Source: Thelephora terrestris
Lineage: Eukaryota; Basidiomycota; Agaricomycetes; Thelephorales; Thelephoraceae
Assembly: GCA_015956445.1 (NCBI GenBank)
Contig: WIUZ02000016.1
Span: 248,001-312,000 of the forward strand
Reading direction: 5' to 3'
Length of the DNA: 64,000 bases
The notes beneath the pieces were generated by a model. That model made no database searches. It saw nothing but the letters and a program-made list of their open reading frames with translations, and was not told the origin of the DNA. Positions 48,501 through 58,779 of this stretch are shown here, one piece after another. Each line of letters opens with the position of its first letter. Positions within the stretch are counted from its first letter, which is position 1. The position numbers and the translations under genes were made by a program.

Positions 48501-50575
48501 CATTGCACCAAGTTCCAACCGTCCTGAAGTGCAGGATAGATCGATCGAAGGTAGTACATTTGCGCGAAGATTCGTCTAGAGTCCGTCGTGGGATCGAAGT
48601 GGTCCAGAGAGTTCGAGTCGTCGTAGCACCCAGCCATAGACTTGCCGAGATCCATGTTGAAAAAGGAATTTGACCCAGCGTGGTAACACCCATGGCGTTG
48701 CCACGCATTGTTGGAGATCATGGATTGACGTCTAGGTTGAACATCAGTATGGTACTCTAGCTGAAAGCCACCGGCACGCACCCGAAGAGGTAGTTGTTGG
48801 CTGTGTTATCGTACAGGTAGAGGTTCTGTTCCTCACCATAATATAACTATCCGAAACACATCAGCTAAATATCGGTGCTAGGTCAGACTGACACATACCA
48901 GCGGGATGCCCGGCATCAACAGAGTGGCAATGAACGTTCCGAGAACACTCTTCTGAGTCCCATTGTTCAGACTGTTCCACCTGAACACGTCGAAATTGCT
49001 CGTTCCATACATGTGGCGAGGATCGATCTGTCCGGTGAATGCATTGATGAAATCGTTGTCCACAAACATTTCGTTCCACGCGCTGACAAAATTCACTGAG
49101 ATGTCGTAAGCGACCTGCAGGTTTCCGTCCATTCCGAGGAAGCGCTGGAATGAGCGATAGATAGAATAATGGAACGCGACACCGTCGAGGGCGTTGTACC
49201 CGGCATCTCTCAGGAAGTACTGGTCGTCGCTGGATGTCAAATTTGCGGCAGCAAGGAAACCAGGAGGCAGCTGCGTGGGAGTTCGACCTCGACCGCTGCC
49301 AAAACATAAGAACGATGCACGACGTTGGAAAAGGGGATGACTCACAGATACAGGGATCCAAACGTGTTTCCACCAGTGACTTCACCGGTGATGAAGAAGT
49401 TGTTTTTTCCAAGCGCGGAGGCACATTTACGAACACCTGCAGCCCATATCGAAAGGGCGTCGAGCGTAACCTGAGTGGACTTGTCGACTCGAATGGCATC
49501 GAAGTCGAGAGCTTTCAGCGCCATACAGGAGAAGTGAATGATTTTATCCATGACAGGCGTTTGCCATTCACGAAGACGATCTTGCACGGAAGCGAACTTG
49601 GATAATTGACGCTGCCAATCAGGATGGACACCAAAAGCCTCCATATCTCCATACTGATCGAAGTCCGATGCCTTGCAGCCGCTCTCGGAGACAGGGACCA
49701 TGGTGCCATCATCTCCCCAGAACGACGGGAGAGTACAGGTTGCGTTGCGGTCGTTGTCAACCTGTCAAAAGGGGTCAATGCCGCCACCATCAAGGACAGC
49801 CCAGCGCTTACGTTGAAATCCAGGTATCGTTGGAAGTTCCATGGGAAATATTTAGGATCCTTCCAAGTTGCGTCGTACTCGTCGAGACTGAAAGGAGCAG
49901 ATGCGTTCTCGTAGCTTTTGAGAGCGCGTTAGCAGGGGGACTACTTCAGGAACGAACGGAGATCTTACCCCTTCCAAGCGATCAGATCGCCCATAGTACC
50001 CACGGTAAAGTCAACCATGTAGTACATGCCACGGGCGTGAACACTTGTGATAAGCTGTCTCCAATCGTCAATTCCTCCCCAATGGGGGTCGAGAGTTGTA
50101 AAATCTAAGGCAGAATAACCTAGTCGCGTAAAACAGGTTAGCGATGAGGCCGGAAGGACCGCGGGTGGGACTGACTGTCTGCTTGCCACAACTGGTTGAT
50201 GAAGGGTGTACCGGACACGAAGATGCCTTTGATACCCATGCCAGCGAGGTAATCAAGCTTCGACTCTAATCCCTTGACATCCCCACCAAAACGGAGCTGG
50301 GTTTCCCGCCAGTCCCACTCATACATTGTGCCAAAGAAATCGTTGTTAGACGGATCTCCGTCAGCGAACTTGTCCATGAGGACTGTGTAGAAAGGGAACC
50401 GCCAGTTGGTTGGGGAAGGGAAGTAGGAACTGGGAGTATAGGTCGTGTCATAGTCTAACGGAGATTGTGCGTTTTGGTTGGTATTGAGGTTCCACGGAGC
50501 GTACGTCTCGTTGTACGGCGCGGCTGACGCAAAGGTGGCAAGGGACCACAGTCCCAGTGCCGTCGAGAACCACAT
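42563..50575 (-). CDS. ags1: Cell-wall alpha-1,3-glucan synthase
   Basis: A gene of about 8 kb with roughly ten short introns. It starts at ATG 50575 with a signal peptide ([18 protein letters not shown]). The N-terminal GH13 amylase-like domain includes [29 protein letters not shown] (nucleophile Asp region) and [10 protein letters not shown] (acid/base Glu). A linker and a single membrane helix follow (~46920-47020). Next is the cytosolic GT5 glycogen-synthase-like domain, with [11 protein letters not shown] (sugar-nucleotide site), [13 protein letters not shown] and [15 protein letters not shown] (paired Glu motif). The C-terminal part (44100-42563) is a bundle of many membrane helices ending in FWFYRKEQL. 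The three-part build (extracellular amylase, intracellular synthase, export-like membrane region) is that of fungal Ags/Mok enzymes, which make wall alpha-1,3-glucan at the plasma membrane. No truncation is seen. The last exon is only a few codons by my reading. Confidence 0.93.
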
Positions 50576-51013
50576 AAGGGAACTCCCTTCGTTCTATAAG
50601 AGGCTCTATGCGCTGTAGGAAGCGACGTGGGGGGTTATAATGACGGTGGTGGGTGATGGAATTGTCGGAACCGGACGGAGCTGCGGTCTAACAAACAATG
50701 AGCGGGCGACTGCGTCGAAAAACGACGGGGGAGAAGACACGTAGAAGGGAGAGGGAGGTGACAACCAATGTGATGGGGAGAGCGAGAAAATACGAAACAG
50801 ACCAAGGCCAATTAAGGTACCAGTGGGCGCTAACGGCCTCCGTTTCTCCGGCAGCGATGCTCATCAAAAAAAAGACAAGAGTGTAGTCTGTTAACGATCG
50901 GTTACAAAAAATCGTAGAGTCATCATGAAGTCCTCCTTATCCGATTATCCCGGTCTATCCTGCCGATTACAACGCTAACAAAGGCAACCCTCGCTCCTCC
51001 GCCTCTCCGCTTA
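50576..51013. promoter_or_regulatory. Bidirectional promoter, glucan synthase / STE11
   Basis: 438 bp separate the start codons of the divergent glucan synthase and STE11 genes. A GGGGTTATAATGACGG stretch (50630-50646) could serve as a TATA element for one side. Purine-rich DNA lies in the middle. Confidence 0.5.
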
Positions 51014-54000
51014 ATGACCCTCAACGGTTTTCACGACCCGCAGGCGAACTCGCCCACATCCCCCACCGGAACCTCGAATCACAATGTCCTGTATCCGAAC
51101 GCGCCCAGGCAATCCTCCTCCCGCTCCCCGCACTCGTCTCTACCCAGCACACCGACCATCAATAAACTGTCAGACATACTCGAACCTCCACCCGGAGTGA
51201 CTTTCCTCGAACTCGTAAGGACTTGGACGGATTCCGACGTCGCTCGCTGGCTCTCAGAAAATAAGGTCGGACACCTGGCAAATGCATTCAAGACGAATGA
51301 TATTCGTAGCGATGTTATCCTCGATCTGAACCAGGAGTCGCTCAAGGAAATGGGCATTAAGAGCGTCGGAGAGCGTATTCGAGTCCTCAATGCCGTAAAG
51401 GCCTTGAGACAACGGAACTCACTATACCTTATGTCGAAGTCCCCACTTTCCCCCGCCACCGACGATCTACACAGGTCAAGAGAGAATTCGCCAACGCAAA
51501 GGGCTGCAACGAACGGTCGTCGACTGGATTCCGCCAGGCCAGCCCCATTGCAGCTTGTTTCAGATTCCGGAAGGGAAGGATTACCTCGGCTCGTTCGCGA
51601 CGGATCTGAGTCGGCCCGTACAGATACGTCAAGACAAGAGCCTGGGCGACAGTCCGGAGCTCCTGTGCGCCCACTTCCATTCCCCAACAGACAGAACGGC
51701 ACTCAACCCACTAATACCCCCACATCCACACCATCCGTCCGACACAACCTTCCGCCACTCCCACCGCCACCGAGAGGGCAGCCCCCCTTGCCACCCACCA
51801 CTCCATCATCCAGTCTGCAACGTTCCGGCTCCAGCAGCGGAAACCACCCACGCAAAACCCCCAATGATCCCAATTTCTCATCCGGCCACTTACAGACAGG
51901 ACTACTCACGCCAACCAACGGCCAATGGGGACTTCCATCAGATCCGCGACCGTCTGGAGGTCGGACGCCCAGCAAAGGCGGATCGCCGTTCTCCGGAGGA
52001 GTTGCCGCTCGTTCACCTGCTCCTCCTAATAATCACGGCCGCAATAGTTCGCTTTCTCATCTAAATCCCAATCTCGTCCCCGTGGTCAAGGTACCTCCTC
52101 GTCCATCAACTTCAGGTTCAGGTTCACGGTCCACCTCATATCCTGATCGCGGCCAACATGTTGGAGACCAGAATCCCAATCTATCACCGATCAGAGAATA
52201 CTCTCCACACGATAATTCTGGGTTCTTGACCCCTTCGCCGCCAACCGGATTCCGAGTTGGTTCTGGTCCTTACCAAAGGCCGACCACCCCATCGACAGCA
52301 ACCTCAGACAAGCGACTCGTCAAGTTCCAACTTCCCGAGGCTGGTCAATCCGTCGTCATTGATACAGGCGATTGTGCTGGCGGTGTTGAGATTCTCGAAA
52401 AGGCCATCAAGAAACTGAAAGTGACTCAACGCATCCCCGAGTCGAACTCCAACGAAAACATGATGGACGTCGGAACCAATGATGGTGGACTGAGCGTAGA
52501 AGGCTGGGGCGTGTTCGCGGATTGGACTGACACAGGGCGTGCGTCTGCGTTTTCTATTGGGATTGGTATCGGAATTTACTAAGCAATTCGACAGACGGCA
52601 AACCTCTGACTGAGGCTCACCTCCTGACCATCTGTCATTCGCCAACAACCGACCTTGTTGGGGATCACCGGTTAACATTGCGACGCATTGGAACACGCGG
52701 TAAACGTTCGAAGGCGCTGGCTCAGATCTTTGGAGCAACGCCGCCTATACCCGCAACCCCTGGTCTCTGTGAGTCTAAGTTTCTTATCCTCCAAAACAAG
52801 CGCTCCCTTACCTTTGCCAAAAGCGTACCCCGAAGACGAGGACCTCCCACCTTCGCCCAAATTCGACCGGACGTTCTCCACGGACCAAGCTGACCTAGAG
52901 AACATTCGCCGACGCCAGTCGAAACGTGCGAGCACCATCAGCGTTCTGAGCGGTCTTGGTGTCGACCTCGATAAGCTTGATGCAGCTCAAGCCCGGAAAT
53001 CCCAGTCATCGCCGTCCGATTCGCATGGGCAACATCTAAGTCCGTCCAAACCCCAGTCCAAACTCAGAAACTTCTTCGGGCAGCGTCCACCGAGCGAGCT
53101 GATCACACAACACCTGACCGCTTACTTCCCCGCCGCCGAGAGAAAAGTGCTCCAGAGGACAAGAAGGCAAAGTATGATGAAGAGTGGGGCTGGAAATAGG
53201 GACAGTATCATTTCGTGGAACCCCCCGGGCCCGTCAAGGTTCAGTATCAGCACGCAAGGTTCGGGAAACGCGCGTATATCGATGATGTCGACACGAGCTT
53301 CCGTTTACGGTGGTATCCCTCCGATGACCCCCAGCGGAGACCTCGTCTCGTTTCCCAAGGACCGGGCAGGATCGTCGAGAGCATCGGTGATCAGCGGGCT
53401 GAGCGATACAGACGAAACAGCGGAGGAATCCGACGGTCCCTCCCCCAAGGTTTCCATTTCTCTCGAAGACGGCCGAGAGTTCGATCTCGATAGCGCGGAG
53501 GGAAGCGACACCCTCGTTTCTGCCAGGTCTCTCCGGTCATCAGACGTGGGTTTGCTTCCGCCTGTCAAGTTCCCATCGGAATCCTTGTCCGAGTCCATTG
53601 GGGATGGATTTGACGTGGGCGAGGTTGACAGGGCGATGACGTTCTCGACAGCCTCGAACAGGATGAGCATGATTATGGAGCTGAGGGGCAAGAAGGATTT
53701 GTCCGACGCTGTGAGTTTGTTGACCGTTGATGAGATCACCGCAGAGGTGGAGAACAAGCAACACGGGTCGGATGAGGAGGACGAAGAGGAATATGAGGAG
53801 GACGAGGACGAGGACGAGGATGAGGAAGAGGAGGAAGATGGCGATGAGGTCGAACTCGAACTGCACGATGCCGATGAACCAGGAAAACCTATCACCTCTC
53901 ACGCAGGTGTGTTACTTATTTTTTTTTTCTTCTCTGTCTGTATATTGAACATTTCTTCCAGAGAAAACGATCAAATGGATCAAGGGTGCGCTCATCGGTG

Positions 54001-54964
54001 CTGGATCGTTTGGTCAAGTATACCTCGGGATGGACGCCGCCACTGGACTTTTGATGGCTGTCAAGCAGGTATCACTACCGACAGGATCTGGAGTAAATCA
54101 GGAACGGAAAAAGGCAATGCTAAGCGCGCTGGAACGGGAAATAGAGCTGTTGCGTGAGCTCCAGCACGAGAACATTGTCCAATACCACGGTACGTTTTTT
54201 TTTCTTTTCGAAAAACGTGTTTGACCCTTTGTCTGATGGGAAATTTTCGACTTTTAGCCTCGTGTATGGATCAGGAACATCTGAACATTTTCCTGGAGTA
54301 CGTTCCTGGCGGCTCCGTCACCGCGCTGTTGAGAAACTACGGCGCCTTCGAGGAAACGCTCGTCAAGAACTTTGTTCGGCAGATCCTGAACGGGTTAGCG
54401 TATCTCCACGAGAAAGACATTATTCATCGAGACATCAAAGGCGCGAACATCCTCGTCGACAACAAAGGTGGAATCAAGATCTCCGATTTCGGTATCTCCA
54501 AGAAAGTTGAAGACAGTGCGTTGTTCCTGATCCGTTTTGCGTTCGGACGCTGACCGAGTTTGTAGATTTGTTAACCGGTTCCCGTGCTCATCGTCCGTCG
54601 TTGCAAGGTTCGGTGTTCTGGATGGCACCGGAAGTGGTGAAACAGACGACGTACACACGTAAGGCGGACATCTGGAGCGTTGGGTGTTTGGTCGTCGAGA
54701 TGTTGACTGGCGAGCACCCGTGGGCGCAGCTGAGTCAAATGCAAGCCATCTTCAAGGTGCGCGCAAAATCCACTCTTGTCGTTTGCACGCATCCGTTGAC
54801 GTTTACGTGCTGCCCCCCCACAGATCGGTTCCTCAGCTAAGCCGACGATACCCTCTGACATATCAACGGAAGCGGACAACTTCCTCCAGCTCACATTTGA
54901 ACTGAACCACGAGGCGAGACCTGATGCCGTTGACCTCGTTCAGCACGTCTGGATCACTGGTTGA
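51014..54964 (+). CDS. ste11: STE11-type MAP kinase kinase kinase
   Basis: The protein order is: a Ser/Pro-rich start; a SAM domain (residues ~65-135, [20 protein letters not shown] and [20 protein letters not shown]); a long Pro/Ser/Gly linker; and an RA/ubiquitin-like domain ([19 protein letters not shown] ... EGWGVFADW, continuing after an intron with [16 protein letters not shown]). Then come a Ser-rich region, an acidic run (53767-53880) and a C-terminal kinase: [19 protein letters not shown] lysine, [26 protein letters not shown], and [13 protein letters not shown] at the end. The intron near 53907-53960 joins the linker to the kinase, with others at about 54190-54257, 54513-54565 and 54756-54823. 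SAM plus RA plus kinase is the layout of STE11/Byr2, the MAPKKK of the pheromone/filamentation (and often HOG) cascade, acting in the cytosol with a STE50-like adaptor. Confidence 0.92.
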
Positions 54965-56235
54965 TCGAAAACACCGCGTGCTGGTATCTTTTGTTTCTCC
55001 TATCTGTGTGTGATCCGGTTACGTCCGTTGTTCCTTGTTTAGTTATCGCTTGTGTTCTGTTGCTTTCATCCAACTTTCCGTTTTCCTTGTTGCTCCCAAG
55101 CCTGACAATGCGCAGACATTGGTGATACCCTTTCTGGCTGGACGATAGACCCTTTGATCAGTTATATACACATTCTATTTGGTATCAGGATGTGGCTTTG
55201 CATATTATGTATCGTGAAGACCCGACCTAATTATTCACTTACTCGTGCAGTTCGGCTTTCAGACGGTTCCAACCTCCCTCCGTATTGTCGCTTGTAATAC
55301 GTGGAAACCTTACCCTGCGATCGGGCCTGGGAATCTGACTTGGCACGGAGACGATTTTGTATCGGGGTTTGCCGGTTGCTGGTTACCAGTGATGGCTGCG
55401 AGCGCTAGGCCCACATGTCGTGGTTCCCACGCGCGCTCATCCTCCAATCTCGTTTTCTGATCTGGGCCGCGCTCGTTTCCCTCAATCCCGGTGCGTACTT
55501 CTCATATGGAGGAATTAGGTTAGCCCCAGTGGTCGTATTGCGGGGGAGCCGAAAGATGGGGCTTGTTGAAGGGTCGTACTTGGATTTTGGCGTGATCGGC
55601 TCAGGACGATGGTTACGGAAGCGCGCCCAGTGCCAATCGTATGGGGGGTTTGAGCGAACCGAAGCCCGTGAACATCGGGCCCTCGGGGATTACATACTTG
55701 TGCTCAAGTCCAGCGCGCACCGAGCATCCGCCACGAACGTTATGTTTTCGTCGGGTGAATTCCGTTGTACTCACCCCTCCGGCTAGTTTTTTGATGGTGC
55801 CTATCGGGGCGTCTATGCGATACTCGTTATGTAGATAAAGGTATTCTTACCCGGCTGCCTAGAGGTGACCCGAACGGAAAGACAGACACGCCCCCTCACA
55901 TTTTGTTTTATGGACGCGAGAAGGGCGAACCACAATGATTCCATAAGTTTGTGTGGAGTAGGATACATATCCGTCAGTTGGGTCGAGAAGTTGAGACGAT
56001 GCAAATTCGTGGCCAGTGTGACAAAGTTTCCTGAACGGGGTGATCGATTAAGTCTTCCAGGTCAACCACCATCTCCGCGATGAACGTTTGAACGTTCGAA
56101 CACACAAAGTTGTCCCAGGCCTTTCAAATCTCGCACATTTTCGTTGCTCTGAACGAGGAGCTGGAGCGCACGGCATTTTTATCGTACGTCGTAAAAGATG
56201 ACTGACGTCTTCAATACGATACACTGATTTTCGGT
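54965..56235. other. Intergenic
   Basis: No gene is supported. Open frames of 60-120 codons at 55245-56083 have no motif, intron pattern or start context. Confidence 0.4.
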
Positions 56236-57811
56236 GGTAGCCTCACCTTTGATCGTCCCTCTCAGCTGCGTCAGGACATCTCGACCGCAATCGCAACCGC
56301 TAGCGAATGGATGAACTCGTTAACTCCCATAAACCGCATTCCGGATGATATCCTTTCTCTCATTCCCACCTAAGTCCCTTCCTAGAACGATCGTCTCCGC
56401 ACCAGCATTGTGTGCCGTCGTTGGCGCAAGGCCTTTCCTCAACGCGCAGAGCTATGGTCTCAAATCCTTGTCTTAAAGGGCGAGGATTATGTGAAGACTC
56501 TTCTTGGACGCGCGAAAGGGTCCGCATTGGATGTATCCTTCGGTCGCGCAGCTCCTGTCACCACCATTTTGCCGCTGTCACCCCACCGCAAACGATTCAG
56601 ATGTCTTGATCTTGTATGTCACGAACAGTTTGCCCTCTGGCAGTTCTGCAAGTCGATGGTGAACCACTTCCACTCCTGCATACCCTCACTATCGACATCG
56701 CTCAGGAATACGGAGACGGCTTCGACGATACTAGCCCCTCTCCAACGCTCCTCAGTGGCGCAGTAAACCTGAAGGTGTTCCGCTTCCACTCAAACGCACA
56801 GTGGACACCATCCTTAATCTTTACAAACCTTGTCTCGTTCAGTTTATCGGCGACCTCGAAGGAGGGCTTTCTCATTTCGCAACTAGTCGACTTCCTGGAA
56901 GCTTCACCGGTGTTACGAACGGTGCAAATAAAGGTCGGAGCACACGTATCGCTCCAAGTCTCCTCCCGGACAGGGTCGTGGCTCTTGCCGATGTCCGAAA
57001 GTTTACCCTAATCACGGCCATCGGTTGTGATTATAATATCGTGCCTCACATATCATGTCCTTCTGCGTGCTCCACATCGCTTGCGCACGAACAAGTCCTC
57101 CTCGACGTCGTTTCACGGAGAATATTCCCGCTTAGGACAGTTTGTGGAACGCGATTGTTCATCGGGATAAGCGATGTCCGCTTGAGGAGGTTACACCCGA
57201 GATAAAGTCCGCCCCAATCATCACCTGTAACCTCATCTTCTGGTCCTCCAATGCGACCGCCATCGAATTGGGTCACCGAGTTTTCCCGGACAATGGAGAC
57301 GAACACTCTTCTGGTCGGCACTCCGCAGCGCCTTATGACCATGTCTTTACTCGGGCCATTAGGACCATCCGCAGTCGCCCACAGCTGGCCAACCTCAAAC
57401 GCCTCCGCATCTACAATGATTTCGTTTCCATCGGCTCCACCACCACAACCCCGCGGGTGAGGTTAGGCGACTCTTCGAGTCCCTGGGCCCACTAGATGAG
57501 TTGATCATCCACCACTGCTATCTGCGACCGCACCTTCTTCCATTTTTCGACCTTCAAGGGAGCTACATCGAGGAGCCAGTAGTGGCTTTTTGCCAATCAA
57601 GAAACTTACGCTCTCGCACCCAGCGGACTTGCCCTGTCGGGCGGGTACGGCGATCGTAGAATGCGCCAAGTCACAGCACGTAACGGGGATTCCATTCTAA
57701 TGTGTGATAACTCGTGAGGAGTGCATGCCTGCGGGGATGGAGGAGGCGCTGAGACCGTTGGTTGGCAGCGTGGAGCATTACTGCGAAGAGCTGTGCGAAA
57801 CTGGACCGTGA
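56236..57811 (+). pseudogene. F-box protein pseudogene
   Basis: The sequence encodes ISTAIATASEWMNSL and INRIPDDILSLIPT, the F-box of a basidiomycete family, then VCRRWRKAFPQRAELWSQI and GEDYVKTLLGRAKGSALDV. Two stop codons (TAA at 56371, TAG at 56380) interrupt the F-box. The frame changes near 56610 before LRR-like TLTIDIAQEYGDGFDD and NLKVFRFHSNAQWTPSLIF, and again before FESLGPLDELIIHH. The family's usual C-terminal end (MPAGMEEALRPLVGSVEHYC) is present near 57732-57800 after another stop. An intact member would link a substrate to an SCF ubiquitin ligase; this one cannot. Confidence 0.75.
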
Positions 57812-58779
57812 GCAGGGTCCCAAATGATGTACTCCTGTGCGAGGGCTCCTCGGAATTCCTGTCTGGGCGTGGTTACGGATATTCGTATTGTCTGTGCGAT
57901 AGATTTAGCAGGAGAAATCAATCTGTGCACTTTTTGATCAGATCTCCGGGTCCACGGTGGTGTGATCCTCGCGGGACGACCAATCCTTCTCTTGAAATGC
58001 GTTCTTCAATCAACCTAGTCCTCTCATTCAAGCAGCTAGCTTCGAACGAGGACGTGAGGAGTGCGACAATCCATCTTTTTTTGGTGATGGAAGGTACGGT
58101 AGAAGCGCCCGACGGAGACGGTGATGTCTTGAATATCGCTCGCCCAAGATAACGGGTACTGATAGAGATTGCATATGAGGTGTCGCGGGCTAGGTTGTTC
58201 AAGATAAACGTCAGGCTGTGGTTGCGACACGGAGGGCGGTCGACACAACGGGGCCGTCGCGACTTGAGGTTGGTTCCTCGCGAACTTGTTGCATAAAAGC
58301 CTCCGAGGAGTGACCTTCAAAGTAGGCGAAAGAGAATGCGATACCAGTGTCAAGGTGGACCCAGTTATGAAGCATCGATGCGCGGTATGGCCTTTCGTGA
58401 TAGAGGAGGAAAATGACACGAACATCATCTATAACCACCTGACAAGCCCCGAGGGTTCGAGCGAGGTGCACAAGTTGGTGCGAGTCTCAATCGAGCTGCG
58501 GGATGATCGAGGAAAGTGGGGATTTCCCTGTATCTCCCCGTCACGGCCATGTTCTTGCTCCGGAAGACAACACCATCGCTCCCACAGCTGAACGTTGTAC
58601 CACACTCGGCCTTGAGGGAAAGCGTGCACCCACTTTTTTGCAATGTTCATACCGGTTAGGGCTAGCGTTAGGTCTAGCGCCACGGTCTCGACAGACTCGG
58701 GAACTCCCCGTTCCCAGCGCCTGCCATTTGCACAGCACCCTCTCATCCCGCCCACCACCCACTACAGCCATCGAGAACC
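57812..58779. other. Intergenic upstream of NB-ARC paralog 2
   Basis: Several open frames of 70-140 codons on both strands overlap each other. None shows a motif or splice pattern, so no gene is called. Confidence 0.4.

Noticed and set aside
45034-48673. Long plus-strand open frames (up to 230 codons) opposite the glucan synthase
   Set aside because: They are antisense shadows of well-supported exons with family motifs; no motif or splice pattern of their own.
51079-53902. Minus-strand frames of 90-207 codons opposite STE11
   Set aside because: Antisense shadows; the Ser-rich frame at 53305-53895 is the complement of the acidic and Ser-rich coding DNA.
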